From the NCBI GenBank assembly GCA_037128705.1, contig JBAXVX010000018.1, forward strand, positions 1-64,000: a stretch of 64,000 bases of DNA. The letters are read 5' to 3'. Origin of the DNA: CAIVAT01 sp037128705 (GTDB lineage: Bacteria > Bacteroidota > Bacteroidia > Bacteroidales > FEN-979). This document shows, piece after piece, positions 33,003-42,209 of this stretch (its first letter is position 1; every line of letters begins with the position of its first letter). A model generated the notes under the pieces. It searched no databases. It saw only the letters and a program-made list of their open reading frames with translations, and was not told the origin of the DNA. The translations under genes and the position numbers were made by a program.

Positions 33003-33656
33003 TCAACAAGTTTTTGTGGTCTTATCCGTCAGATAGAACTTGCAGGTGGTCTTTAATCCGCATTCTGAACACCTGGGCTTACGTGCCGTGCAGATATACC
33101 TGCCGTGTAAAATCAGCCAGTGATGTGCGATGGAGCGAAGGTTTTCAGGAATGTACCGGATCAGTTGCTGCTCCGTTTGCAATGGCGTTCGGGCATTGGT
33201 TGTCAAACCAAGTCTTGCTGAAACGCGAAAAACATGCGTATCCACTGCAAGGGTGGGTTGATGATAAATCACGGCGGCAAGAACATTCGCCGATTTTCGA
33301 CCAATTCCCGGAAGTTTTTGAAGTTCGTTAATATCGGAGGGCATGACTCCATCATATTCTTCTGTAAGCTTCCTTGCCATTCCTATCAGGCTTTTTGTCT
33401 TGTTATTGGGATAGGTACAACTGCGGATCAATTCAAAAACCTGTGAAGAATCGGCCGCCGCCAGTGACCATGCATCGGGAAAATTCCTGAAAAAGGCCGG
33501 GGTGATCAGGTTCACACGCTTATCGGTACACTGTGCAGACAGGATAACGGCAACCGCCAACTGGTATGGACTGGTATAGATGAGTTCCGTTTCAGCCTGT
33601 GGCCGGTGCTCCTGAAAATATTCCAGGACGAGTCGGAATCTTTCTTCTTTGCGCAT
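33003..33656 (-). CDS. nth: Endonuclease III (DNA glycosylase/AP lyase)
   Basis: Base-excision repair enzyme for oxidised pyrimidines. Helix-hairpin-helix LPGIGRKSANVLAAV with the catalytic Lys, the catalytic Asp in AVDTHVFRVSARLG, and a C-terminal [4Fe-4S] motif C-x6-C-x2-C-x5-C (CTARKPRCSECGLKTTC). 217 aa is standard. Neighbours are Bcp/RecA upstream and a surface protein downstream; probably independently transcribed. Confidence 0.97.
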   Translation of the reverse strand: MRKEERFRLVLEYFQEHRPQAETELIYTSPYQLAVAVILSAQCTDKRVNLITPAFFRNFPDAWSLAAADSSQVFELIRSCTYPNNKTKSLIGMARKLTEEYDGVMPSDINELQKLPGIGRKSANVLAAVIYHQPTLAVDTHVFRVSARLGLTTNARTPLQTEQQLIRYIPENLRSIAHHWLILHGRYICTARKPRCSECGLKTTCKFYLTDKTTKTC

Positions 33657-33680
33657 GAGTTCAGATTGAAACAGGTGGGT

Positions 33681-34826
33681 TTATTTTAGCCCTCCCCTTA
33701 GAATGGTAACCGATCCCTTGAAAATATCATCCCGGAACTGTCCCTGGCATTTTAAAATATAAAAGTAGGTTCCGTCCGAAAGGTTTGCTCCATCCCAGTC
33801 ACCGCTCATATAATTGGTCTTTGCATAAACCTTCCGACCCCAACGGTCAAAAGCAACAAACTCATTGCTCAGGTAAGCCCGTCCGAAGTCTTTGTCTTTC
33901 GATTCACCATTGAGCGTGATCTGGAACTTGTCGTTGATGCCATCTCCATTGGGAGTGAAGACATTGGGGATCTTGAGTTCTGTGGTTTTCACGATCAGGT
34001 CATGTTCGATGATGGTGTCACACCCGTTGATATCCGTGAACAGGAGTTGAATCTGGAATTTACCGGTTTGATTGTTGAGTATCACCTCCTCAGTATAGGA
34101 ATGACTTGCCGGATTCAGGTTGGGAATCTTGGTGCTGTCAGCGAAATCCCAGGTCCAGTTAGTTATGTATTTTGTCATGGAATCCGGAAAAATGACCTGG
34201 ATATTTGGATTGGTCAAATAGATCGTATCGCTAGGGATAAAATCAAAATCCACTTTGGGAGCCTTCAAAACATCAACAAAGTAGGTACTGTCGAGCGAAC
34301 ATCCCAATGAATCCGTTGCTATAAAAGTGTAATGACCGCGACAAAGTCCAAAGACAATGGTATCCTGCGAAAAACCTCCATTCCAGTCATAAATATAGGG
34401 AGGATAATTTTTAAATTGCGTTCCCCCTGAAACACGTACTTTAAATTGACCTTTGCAGTCTCTCGGGCATCCCAGCGGATTGTACCGGTAAAGTGTGTCG
34501 ATCTTCATTTTAGGGTGCATTCGCAATTGTGCGTCATTGCTGGTATCTGCAATTCCATCAACCATGATGATGCAACGGTAATAACCCTGGGAATTGCCGG
34601 ATACCCGCCTGATGGCATACAGTGAATCTGAGGCACCCGCGATGTCAATGAAATTCTTTTGCCAACGGTACGAAACTTTACCGGTATAATGGCCGGTAAT
34701 AACCGTGGTAAAGGCTACACTGTCACCAAAGCAGACAATGGTATCTGCCGGTTTAATGACCACAGTTACCTGGCTCATGGCCGAAAAACAGGATAGAAAG
34801 GAAAAAAGCAAAAGGAGATGTTTCAT
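33681..34826 (-). CDS. T9SS-exported protein with type B C-terminal sorting domain
   Basis: Signal peptide MKHLLLLFSFLSCFSAMSQ at the ATG chosen (34826); an ATG at 34877 would add 17 residues before it. Order of domains: Ig-like region (about 20-90), an SprB-type repeat (CPRDCKGQFKVRVSGG... LCRGHYTFIATDSLGC), a PKD-like domain (WTWDFADST) and a gliding-motility-associated C-terminal domain (NVFTPNGDGINDKF, FDRWGRKVY, WDGANLSDGTYFYIL). The last is the type B sorting signal of the type IX secretion system, so the protein is exported to or through the outer membrane. The only T9SS cargo in this window; ligand unknown. Confidence 0.93.
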   Translation of the reverse strand: MKHLLLLFSFLSCFSAMSQVTVVIKPADTIVCFGDSVAFTTVITGHYTGKVSYRWQKNFIDIAGASDSLYAIRRVSGNSQGYYRCIIMVDGIADTSNDAQLRMHPKMKIDTLYRYNPLGCPRDCKGQFKVRVSGGTQFKNYPPYIYDWNGGFSQDTIVFGLCRGHYTFIATDSLGCSLDSTYFVDVLKAPKVDFDFIPSDTIYLTNPNIQVIFPDSMTKYITNWTWDFADSTKIPNLNPASHSYTEEVILNNQTGKFQIQLLFTDINGCDTIIEHDLIVKTTELKIPNVFTPNGDGINDKFQITLNGESKDKDFGRAYLSNEFVAFDRWGRKVYAKTNYMSGDWDGANLSDGTYFYILKCQGQFRDDIFKGSVTILRGGLK

Positions 34827-34914
34827 CTGGGACAACAATACGGCCACAAAAATAAGAAATTCTTTGAATCGGGCCATTTAAACAATAACGCTGGTTACAA
34901 TGAATTTGGTATGA

Positions 34915-35277
34915 TCAGTAGAGATTATTGGAGATCATGATCAGGGTGCACGCATGAACCACCTCAATACCAGCTTCAGTAAGGATTGCAGCAAATTCAG
35001 GGGATTCTGTTCCCGGGTTGAAGATCACGCGCCTGGGATTCAAACTGAGAATATAATCATAATAGGCAGGCTGATTTTTCGGGCCAATATACAGGGTAAC
35101 AGTGTGAATATCTTTAAATTTCGGGAAGGGTTTTTCAATCCTTACGCCGCTGATCTCTCCTTCGCGCAAACCTACAGCTACCACAGGAATATTGCTATAC
35201 TTCAATTTCCTGACCGCCATGTACCCAAACCGTTCCGGATTTGTACTTGCACCAAGGACTAAGGTCTTTTTAATCAT
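34915..35277 (-). CDS. CoA-binding domain protein (YccU-like)
   Basis: 120-aa single-domain Rossmann protein: KTLVLGASTNPERFGYMAVRKL at the N-terminus, LYIGPKNQPAYYDYILSLNPRRVIFNPGTESPEF in the second half. Same fold as the CoA-binding domain of succinyl-CoA synthetase alpha, as in YccU/YneT proteins. Ligand and process are not established. Its start codon is preceded immediately by a perfect CRP-like palindrome, so its expression may be directly controlled. Confidence 0.9.
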   Translation of the reverse strand: MIKKTLVLGASTNPERFGYMAVRKLKYSNIPVVAVGLREGEISGVRIEKPFPKFKDIHTVTLYIGPKNQPAYYDYILSLNPRRVIFNPGTESPEFAAILTEAGIEVVHACTLIMISNNLY

Positions 35278-35278
35278 G

Positions 35279-35294
35279 TGTGAATTGATTCACA
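35279..35294. promoter_or_regulatory. CRP-like palindrome TGTGA-N6-TCACA
   Basis: TGTGAATTGATTCACA has perfect 7-bp arms (TGTGAAT / ATTCACA). It ends one base before the start codon of the CoA-binding gene and lies 143 bp upstream of clpB, with which it is divergent. At this position it would act as a repressor site for the CoA-binding gene or an upstream site for clpB. Confidence 0.55.
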
Positions 35295-35436
35295 ATTATA
35301 TGACAAAAGTAACATAAAATCAGTCAAAACGACGGAGCCTTTGCCTTATTTATGACATTTTTTCCTAAATTCAGTTAAGGAAATGAAATGGTCAATAATT
35401 TGATTACCTGTAGGTTCATTCAAGAACATATATACT

Positions 35437-37599
35437 ATGAATAATAACAATTTTAATAGCAAAACCCAGGATTACCCGGCATTGAATCTCTATGCGCGCA
35501 ACCTGAACGACCTGGCCAACAGCGGAAAACTGGATCCTGTTATTGGCCGCGATGAAGAAATAAGAAGGATTTTACAAATATTATCACGACGCACTAAAAA
35601 CAACCCTATCCTGATCGGAGAGCCGGGTGTAGGAAAGACGGCCATTGCAGAAGGGCTTGCCCACAGGATCATCGACGGGGATATCCCTGAGAATCTAAAA
35701 ACAAAACAGATCTATTCACTCGACATGGGTGCATTGATTGCCGGGGCCAAGTACAAAGGAGAATTTGAAGAACGGCTGAAAAGCGTGATGAGGGAAGTCA
35801 TGTCATCTGAAGGCGAGATCATATTGTTCATTGATGAGATCCATACCCTCATCGGCGCTGGTGCAAGTGAAGGGGCCATGGATGCTGCAAACATCCTCAA
35901 ACCTGCCCTGGCACGCGGCGATCTCCGGGCCATCGGGGCAACCACGCTGAAGGAGTACCAGCGGTATTTTGAAAAAGACAAAGCACTGGAGCGCAGGTTT
36001 CAACCAGTCATGGTCAATGAACCCGATGCACTTGATTCGATATCCATCCTGCGTGGCCTGAAGGAGCGCTATGAGACCCATCACCATGTGAGGATCAAGG
36101 ATGAAGCCATTGTTGCAGCTGTAGAGTTATCGCAACGATATATTACAGAACGTTTCCTCCCGGACAAGGCAATTGACCTGATTGATGAGGCTGCCTCCAA
36201 ACTTCGCCTTGAAATCAACTCTGTTCCTGAAGAAATTGAAATTACCGAACGAAAGATACGTCAGATGGAGATTGAGCGTGAAGCCATCAGGCGTGAGAAC
36301 AATGACGAACGGCTGAAATCATTGATGGATGAAATCTCAGATTTGAAAAGGGAACAGCAAATCCTGAGGACTAAATGGAATGCAGAAAAAGAGATCGTTG
36401 AAAAAATACAGTCCAGGAAAAATGCAATTGAATCGCTGAAACTCGAAGCTGATCAGGCAAACCGCATCGGGGACCTGGGAAAAGTGGCAGAAATCAGGTA
36501 TGGGAAAATTCCCCAGGCGGAAAAGGAGATCGAATCATTTAAATCGAAACTTTCTGAGATTCAAAAAGATTCACCGCTGGTGAATGAAGAGGTCGGAGCG
36601 GAGGAAATTGCCGACATCGTGTCACGATGGACAGGGATCCCTGTTAACCGCATGCTTCAAAGTGAACGCCAGAAGTTACTGAACCTTGAAACAGAGCTCC
36701 ATATGCGGGTTGTTGGCCAGGAAGATGCCATCAGTGCAGTTTCTGATGCCATCCGCCGCAGCAGGGCAGGCTTGCAGGACAACAAGCGTCCGGTTGGCTC
36801 CTTTATCTTCCTTGGCACGACCGGTGTGGGAAAAACCGAACTTGCCAAAGCCCTTGCCGGGGTCCTGTTCAACAACGAAAATAACATGATCCGGATCGAT
36901 ATGTCGGAATACCAGGAACGACACACGGTATCGAGGCTGATCGGAGCTCCTCCGGGGTATGTCGGATACGAAGAGAGTGGCCAACTTACCGAGGCAGTGC
37001 GCAGAAAACCCTATGCGGTTGTTCTGCTTGATGAAATTGAAAAGGCACATCCCGATGTATTCAATATTTTATTACAGGTACTTGATGACGGCCGTTTAAC
37101 CGATAACAAAGGGAGAACGGTGGATTTCAAGAACACCATCATCATCATGACCTCAAATATCGGCTCACACATCATCCAGGAAAACATGGAAATGGTTACT
37201 GACCTCAACAGGGATGAGGTTTTTAATCGTACCAGGGAACAGGTTTTTGACCTGCTGAAAAAAACCATCCGGCCTGAATTCCTGAACCGGATTGATGAAA
37301 TTATCATGTTCCACCCGCTGACCCTGGAAGAAATCAAACAGGTGGTGAAATTACAGCTCGGACTCCTCCAGGAAATCCTGGGAAAGAATGAGATTGTGCT
37401 TACCGTCACACCATCGGCAACAGACCTGATTGCCAAACTGGGATTTGATCCGCTTTATGGGGCCAGGCCCATTAAACGTGTTATCCAGAAGCAGGTTCTG
37501 AATGAACTGTCGAAGATGATTCTTGAAGGGAAAGTGGACAAAGAGACAGAAATTGTGATGGACGAGAAGGACGGAAGACTTTATTTCCGGAACAAATAG
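35437..37599 (+). CDS. clpB: ClpB-type disaggregase lacking the N domain
   Basis: 720 aa versus about 860 for full-length ClpB. Only ~25 residues (Asn-rich MNNNNFNSKTQDYPAL) precede NBD1, so the double Clp_N domain is missing. NBD1: KLDPVIGRDEEIRR, Walker A GEPGVGKT (61-68), Walker B ILFIDEIH. The ClpB/Hsp104 middle coiled coil is present (about 270-380), which excludes ClpA. NBD2: Walker A GTTGVGKT (about 460), LLDEIEKAHPDVFN, RPEFLNRIDE. No ClpP-binding IGL/IGF loop is evident. No upstream reading frame encodes the missing domain, so this looks native, like the short ClpB isoform of other bacteria. Confidence 0.93.
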   Translation: MNNNNFNSKTQDYPALNLYARNLNDLANSGKLDPVIGRDEEIRRILQILSRRTKNNPILIGEPGVGKTAIAEGLAHRIIDGDIPENLKTKQIYSLDMGALIAGAKYKGEFEERLKSVMREVMSSEGEIILFIDEIHTLIGAGASEGAMDAANILKPALARGDLRAIGATTLKEYQRYFEKDKALERRFQPVMVNEPDALDSISILRGLKERYETHHHVRIKDEAIVAAVELSQRYITERFLPDKAIDLIDEAASKLRLEINSVPEEIEITERKIRQMEIEREAIRRENNDERLKSLMDEISDLKREQQILRTKWNAEKEIVEKIQSRKNAIESLKLEADQANRIGDLGKVAEIRYGKIPQAEKEIESFKSKLSEIQKDSPLVNEEVGAEEIADIVSRWTGIPVNRMLQSERQKLLNLETELHMRVVGQEDAISAVSDAIRRSRAGLQDNKRPVGSFIFLGTTGVGKTELAKALAGVLFNNENNMIRIDMSEYQERHTVSRLIGAPPGYVGYEESGQLTEAVRRKPYAVVLLDEIEKAHPDVFNILLQVLDDGRLTDNKGRTVDFKNTIIIMTSNIGSHIIQENMEMVTDLNRDEVFNRTREQVFDLLKKTIRPEFLNRIDEIIMFHPLTLEEIKQVVKLQLGLLQEILGKNEIVLTVTPSATDLIAKLGFDPLYGARPIKRVIQKQVLNELSKMILEGKVDKETEIVMDEKDGRLYFRNK

Positions 37600-37600
37600 A

Positions 37601-38305
37601 TCATTTTTTTCCTGGTTCTTCCACTTTGATCAGGTTGCCTTTGGCATAGATCTCTTTTTTCGAGATGCTCCCGTTTTCATTGTAGTAGACCCAGGGACCA
37701 TCCTGGTGGCCGGCATCATATTGTCCTGAGATCATTATTTTACCGGAACTGTAAAAGGTCTGGAAAGAGCCCTGCTTCTCCCCTGCCTTGTAAGTTGCAT
37801 GCAATTTGAGCTTGCCTTCAAGATAGTACTGTTCCCAGATCCCTTCCATAATGCCATTCCTGAAATTACGGATCTCGGATAAACCACCATCAGGATAGAA
37901 TACTTTGGACGGGCCATTGGCCAACCCCGCCTGGAAGCTTTGCTCTGACACCAGGGTGCCATTGGACTCACTGAAAAACTGCCAGGTACTATCCTTTTTT
38001 TCATTCAGGTATACGCCGGCCGCCATTTTCCGGCCATTTGGGAAATAGGATACTGTTCTTGCTTTTTTACCCTGGTTTAAGATCACCGACACTGTTTTCA
38101 ATTTTCCATCCGGGTAAAAGTAACGGAATTCACCTCCGGGAAAACCATCTTTAAAGCGGCCTTCATAAATGGGGCGGCCCAGGGAGTCAACCTTTCGCCA
38201 GAATCCCTGTTTACGACCCTGGGAATCGGTGATATTCAGGGTATCCTGGCTGAATACTGAAAAAGAAAAAATCGCAAGCAGAAATATCATGAAAATCCGA
38301 AGCAT
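37601..38305 (-). CDS. MORN-repeat (YwqK-like) exported protein
   Basis: Signal peptide MLRIFMIFLLAIFSFSVFSQ, then about eight to nine MORN-like repeats with the pattern G-x-(F/W)-x-x-(F/Y)-(Y/F)-x-(D/N)-G-x-(L/I), for example GEFRYFYPDGKLK, GPSKVFYPDGGLSE and GPWVYYNENGSISK. Databases often call such proteins toxin-antitoxin YwqK antitoxins, but no toxin is nearby and the export signal argues against that role here. Likely an envelope-located beta-repeat protein. Converges on clpB with one base between stops. Confidence 0.85.
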   Translation of the reverse strand: MLRIFMIFLLAIFSFSVFSQDTLNITDSQGRKQGFWRKVDSLGRPIYEGRFKDGFPGGEFRYFYPDGKLKTVSVILNQGKKARTVSYFPNGRKMAAGVYLNEKKDSTWQFFSESNGTLVSEQSFQAGLANGPSKVFYPDGGLSEIRNFRNGIMEGIWEQYYLEGKLKLHATYKAGEKQGSFQTFYSSGKIMISGQYDAGHQDGPWVYYNENGSISKKEIYAKGNLIKVEEPGKK

Positions 38306-38318
38306 AACCTGAAAAAAT

Positions 38319-38326
38319 TAACTTTG
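38319..38326 (+). promoter_or_regulatory. -7 box of recR
   Basis: TAACTTTG followed by C, perfect TAnnTTTG. Transcription would start near 38333, about 14 nt before the TTG start codon. Confidence 0.55.
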
Positions 38327-38346
38327 CAAATTACTAATAATTTCAC

Positions 38347-38970
38347 TTGCAAACCTATCCTTCAAAATTACTGGAACAGGCAGTTAATGAACTGTCGAAA
38401 CTTCCCGGAATCGGACGTAAAACAGCCATGCGCATGGCCTTGCACCTACTGAAAAGGAACCCTGCGGAGGTGGACGCCCTGGGAACTTCAATCATTAAAA
38501 TGCGCAACGAAGTCAATTATTGCAAGGAGTGCAGAAACATTTCCGATGCTGAATCGTGCGCCATCTGTGCAAATCCGAAACGTGATCATGCACTCATCTG
38601 CGTTGTAGAAGATATCCGGGATGTAATGGCCATCGAAAATACGGGTCAGTTCGGCGGGGTGTACCATGTTCTTGGCGGGATCATCTCCCCGATGGATGGA
38701 ATCGGTCCGCAGGACCTTCACATTGACGCACTGATCAACCGGTTGGAAAACAGTCCGGTTGCCGAGGTTATCCTGGCGCTGCCGACCACCATTGAAGGAG
38801 ATACGACCAATTTTTACCTCTACAGAAAACTCAATGATTTTAAGATCAAACTGACCACCATCGCCCGGGGAGTTTCAATTGGAGATGAACTGGAGCACAC
38901 AGATGAAGTAACCCTGGGACGCTCCATATTGAACCGCACTCCCTATGAATCAGGTCTTTCGCGAAAATAG
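38347..38970 (+). CDS. recR: Recombination protein RecR
   Basis: Partner of RecO/RecF in loading RecA at gaps. N-terminal helix-hairpin-helix (LSKLPGIGRKTAMRMALHLL), Cys4 zinc motif C-x2-C...C-x2-C (YCKECRNISDAESCAICANP), Toprim domain (ICVVEDIRDVMAIE, YHVLGGIISPMDGIGP), and the C-terminal RGVSIGDELEHTDEVTLGRSI. 207 aa is standard. The start codon is TTG: no in-frame ATG precedes it, and the conserved protein start aligns there. Confidence 0.97.
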   Translation: MQTYPSKLLEQAVNELSKLPGIGRKTAMRMALHLLKRNPAEVDALGTSIIKMRNEVNYCKECRNISDAESCAICANPKRDHALICVVEDIRDVMAIENTGQFGGVYHVLGGIISPMDGIGPQDLHIDALINRLENSPVAEVILALPTTIEGDTTNFYLYRKLNDFKIKLTTIARGVSIGDELEHTDEVTLGRSILNRTPYESGLSRK

Positions 38971-38978
38971 GAACCAGA

Positions 38979-39206
38979 TCAGAAAAGTTCGAGCTGATTG
39001 ACCCGAACCTGCGAAAAATTCTCTACCTCCAGCCCTGCATAATTCTGTAATATAGGACGTATCGCCTTCTTGATCACTTTATTTGGGGTGGTATGGCGTG
39101 ATTTGCTGAAATTCATCAGCGACTTTTTCTGACGCGCGGTAACCTTGATGGTGATGGTCTTGAATTTGACAGGCTTCCTTGCCTTTTTCGCAGCTTTCCT
39201 GGGCAT
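38979..39206 (-). CDS. Small basic protein, possible ribbon-helix-helix
   Basis: 75 aa, very lysine/arginine-rich N-terminus (MPRKAAKKARKPVKFK), then TITIKVTARQKKSLMNFSKSRHTTPNKVIKKAI, whose strand-helix-helix pattern and spacing resemble CopG/MetJ-type ribbon-helix-helix DNA-binding proteins. It starts 4 nt after the glmM stop codon on the same strand, so it is the last gene of that transcript. No partner toxin is seen. Function not recognised. Confidence 0.65.
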   Translation of the reverse strand: MPRKAAKKARKPVKFKTITIKVTARQKKSLMNFSKSRHTTPNKVIKKAIRPILQNYAGLEVENFSQVRVNQLELF

Positions 39207-39210
39207 GAGA

Positions 39211-40605
39211 TCAGCGTTGTTGCAATATTTCCTTGAAATCGTTTAATATTTTCCCGGCGAGGTTTTCAGCCTTTTTCATCATATCACTCTCGGCGTAAAT
39301 CCTTATGATCGGCTCGGTGTTTGATTTGCGTAGATGCACCCATTCGTTTTTGAAATGGATCTTGATACCGTCGATGGTTGTGATCGGATGTGATTTATAT
39401 TTATCGATGATGGCTTTCAGGATTTCCTCGATATCCATTTCCGGGGCAAATTCAATCTTATTTTTCGAAATATAATAATTCGGATACTGGTCCCGGAAGG
39501 CAGAACATTTTTTTCCCGACTTTGCCAGGGCCGTCAGGAACAGGGCTATCCCAACCAGGGCATCCCTCCCATAATGCAATTCAGGATATATCACCCCGCC
39601 ATTGCCCTCTCCGCCGATCACAGCATTTTTCAACTTCATCATTTCAACAACATTCACTTCACCAACAGCTGACGCATAATACTTACCTCCAGCCTTTTCA
39701 GTTACTTCACCTAAAGCCTGGGTAGAGGATAAATTCGAAACGGTATTCCCTTTTTTATGCTGAAGTATATAGTCAGATACAGCCACTAAAGTGTATTCTT
39801 CTCCAAATGGCTCGCCCATTTCATTGACAATAGCGAGACGGTCTACATCCGGGTCAACAACAAATCCCAGGTCGGCCTTTTTCTTAACAACCTCCTCACA
39901 GATATCTGCAATATGTTCAGGAAGTGGTTCGGGGTTGTGCGGAAATTGACCGGTAGGGTCACAATAAAGGCAGTCAATTTCATGAACATTCAACGCCTCG
40001 AGCAAGAGAGGTATTGCAATTCCGCCGGTGCTGTTTACTGCATCAATCACAACCCGGAAGTTTGCTTTACTGATGGCCTCGGTGTCCACCATGGGAAGGG
40101 AGAGAATTTTTTCGATATGTTTTTTAATATAGGAATCATCCCTTCTGCAAGTGCCGAGGAGATCGACTTCTGCAAAATTAAAATCAGCTTTTTCAGCAAG
40201 GGCCAACACCCGTAACCCATCATCTGATGAAAGAAATTCCCCCCTGTGGTTGAGAAGTTTCAGGGCATTCCATTGTTTCGGGTTGTGGCTGGCGGTCAGT
40301 ATAATTCCTCCATGCGCATTTTCATCCACTACTGCGATCTCTGCCGTTGGCGTTGTAGTTAATCCGATATCCACAACATCCACTCCCATACCCATCAGTG
40401 TCCCAACCACCAGGTTGTTCACCATCGGGCCCGAGATTCGTGCATCTCTTCCAACAACCACTTTCAGCCTGGTTCCCGGATGTCCCTCTTTGATAAAAGA
40501 AAGGTATCCCGCCGTAAAACGCACAATGTCAACTGGATTCAGCCCTTCACCTGGTTTCCCGCCAATGGTTCCCCTGATGCCTGAAATGGATTTGATTAAG
40601 GCCAT
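39211..40605 (-). CDS. glmM: Phosphoglucosamine mutase (phosphohexomutase)
   Basis: Alpha-D-phosphohexomutase. SISGIRGTIGGKPG, GRDARISGPMV, active-site serine in ILTASHNPKQWNALK, metal loop DPDVDRLAIV, GGEGNGGVIYPELHYGRDA, and RKSNTEPIIRIYAE. The motifs GEGNGG and RxSNTEP favour GlmM (glucosamine 6-P to 1-P for peptidoglycan precursors) over PgcA/ManB. The start is ATG at 40605; a frame six residues longer begins at a TTG (40623). Second phosphohexomutase of the window (see 25586), of a different subfamily. Confidence 0.9.
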   Translation of the reverse strand: MALIKSISGIRGTIGGKPGEGLNPVDIVRFTAGYLSFIKEGHPGTRLKVVVGRDARISGPMVNNLVVGTLMGMGVDVVDIGLTTTPTAEIAVVDENAHGGIILTASHNPKQWNALKLLNHRGEFLSSDDGLRVLALAEKADFNFAEVDLLGTCRRDDSYIKKHIEKILSLPMVDTEAISKANFRVVIDAVNSTGGIAIPLLLEALNVHEIDCLYCDPTGQFPHNPEPLPEHIADICEEVVKKKADLGFVVDPDVDRLAIVNEMGEPFGEEYTLVAVSDYILQHKKGNTVSNLSSTQALGEVTEKAGGKYYASAVGEVNVVEMMKLKNAVIGGEGNGGVIYPELHYGRDALVGIALFLTALAKSGKKCSAFRDQYPNYYISKNKIEFAPEMDIEEILKAIIDKYKSHPITTIDGIKIHFKNEWVHLRKSNTEPIIRIYAESDMMKKAENLAGKILNDFKEILQQR

Positions 40606-40712
40606 TTGTCTTTTTTTAGGCAAATGTAAAGGTTTTCAATATCGCCTCCCCAAAGTGTTAAAAAAATCTCAAAACTGGTTGGCCATTGTCCAAGGGTCAT
40701 CTGATTTTTTCG

Positions 40713-40720
40713 TACTTTTG
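40713..40720 (+). promoter_or_regulatory. -7 box of the TPR gene
   Basis: TACTTTTG followed by C. It predicts a leader of about 35 nt before the ATG at 40762; a TTG lies 24 nt upstream, slightly far for a -33 element. Confidence 0.5.
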
Positions 40721-40761
40721 CAGAACAGATAAGTGCCTATAGCAGGTATCTTTGACCGCTG

Positions 40762-42165
40762 ATGGAAGAACCTTTTGAATCATATTTTGATCGCGAAACC
40801 CTGTCCCTCGTTGGACGATTCGAAAAAATGCTGCAGCAGGAGCTGCACTATTTCTTTGATGTGGATGAATTTGAGGAGATCATAGAGTATTATTTCTTTA
40901 AAAATGATCAGCGTAAAGCCCTTTTGACCATTAACCAGGCCTTGGAACAGCATCCCGCTAGTTCAGCCATCCTGATCAAACTTGCACAGTTTCATGTCAA
41001 TGCAAAAAAAGATCATGAAGCATTCAGGATCCTGAAAGAGATCGAACAATCTGAAATTGCTGACAGCGATCTGTATCTTGCAAAGGGCAATCTTTACAGC
41101 CAGCTTGAAAAGCCTGAAAAAGCGATTGAAGAATATAAAAAAGCCATTGAAGGGGCTGATTTTGTTGATGAGATCTATTCAAGTATTGCTTTTGAATATG
41201 AATCCCTTGGAAAATACGACAAGGCCATTGATTTTTTATTGAAAGCCCTTGAACTGAATCCCGACAATGATGCGGCCCTCTATGAATTTGCTTTCTGTTG
41301 CGAAGTTTCTCAGCGTTCCGACCAAAGCATCGCATTTTTAACATCTTTTCTTGATCAGCATCCCTATTCAGTAGCTGCGTGGTTTAACCTGGGTATTGCT
41401 TACAGCAACACCGATCTGTATGAAAAAGCCATTGATTCGTATGATTATGTTCTTGCGATTGATGACACCTTTTCATCCGCCTACTTTAACAAGGCAAACT
41501 GCTATGCCAACATCGACCAGTTTGACAAAGCAATCGAAACCTATTTTGAGACATTCTATTACGAAGATCCTGAGCCTGTTACATATTACTACATCGCGGA
41601 ATGTTACGAAAAACTGAAGAAGTTTGACGCCTCTATTGAATACTATCAAAAAGCCATCTCCATCGACCCTGAATTTGCCGATGCGTGGCTTGGCATAGGG
41701 ATCTCGCATGATGAATTGGGAAACCCCCAATCTGCACTGCCTTATATTCTGAAAGCTATCAAGCTCACCCCCGCCATTCCTGAATACTGGTTCATTCTCG
41801 GGGATATCCAGATCAAACTTTCTAAAATTGAGGAGGGAATCGCCTCATACCGGAAGGTCATTGAACTTGATCCGGATGATGCCGACATTTGGCTGGATCT
41901 CTCAGTGGTATACGCCGATCAGAAGGATTATACAAAGGGATATTCCGTGCTGGAAGATGGTTTGCAGCACCATGCAAACCATGCTGATTTTTATTTCGGG
42001 ATGGCCTACTACCTCTACATGCAGGGAAAATCGAAACAGGGAGGTGAAATACTGACAAAGGCCATGGAGATGGATTATGAAGGTCACAAACGTCTCTTTA
42101 CCACTTTTCCCGAAGCCAGGAACCATCCTGAAGTGGTTGAATTGATAGAATCATTTAAAAAATAG
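40762..42165 (+). CDS. Cytoplasmic TPR-repeat protein
   Basis: 467 aa made almost wholly of tetratricopeptide repeats (about eleven, such as ALYEFAFCCEVSQRSDQSI, AWFNLGIAYSNTDLYEKAID, AWLGIGISHDELGNPQSA). The short acidic N-terminus (MEEPFESYFDRETLSLVG) has no signal peptide or membrane segment, so it should be cytoplasmic, unlike the TPR lipoprotein at 30307. Large soluble TPR proteins of this kind are common in Bacteroidota. Role unknown; protein scaffold is the safe statement. Confidence 0.88.
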   Translation: MEEPFESYFDRETLSLVGRFEKMLQQELHYFFDVDEFEEIIEYYFFKNDQRKALLTINQALEQHPASSAILIKLAQFHVNAKKDHEAFRILKEIEQSEIADSDLYLAKGNLYSQLEKPEKAIEEYKKAIEGADFVDEIYSSIAFEYESLGKYDKAIDFLLKALELNPDNDAALYEFAFCCEVSQRSDQSIAFLTSFLDQHPYSVAAWFNLGIAYSNTDLYEKAIDSYDYVLAIDDTFSSAYFNKANCYANIDQFDKAIETYFETFYYEDPEPVTYYYIAECYEKLKKFDASIEYYQKAISIDPEFADAWLGIGISHDELGNPQSALPYILKAIKLTPAIPEYWFILGDIQIKLSKIEEGIASYRKVIELDPDDADIWLDLSVVYADQKDYTKGYSVLEDGLQHHANHADFYFGMAYYLYMQGKSKQGGEILTKAMEMDYEGHKRLFTTFPEARNHPEVVELIESFKK

Positions 42166-42209
42166 CGGGATTCAATTTCGTAAGTCCATTCAATGTTAAT
42201 CTGAAACCT

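Noticed and set aside
35437..37599. ClpC or ClpA protease partner
   Set aside because: The ClpB-type middle coiled-coil domain is present, and no ClpP-binding loop was found.
37601..38305. Antitoxin of a toxin-antitoxin pair (YwqK annotation)
   Set aside because: Signal peptide present and no toxin gene next to it; only MORN repeats can be supported.
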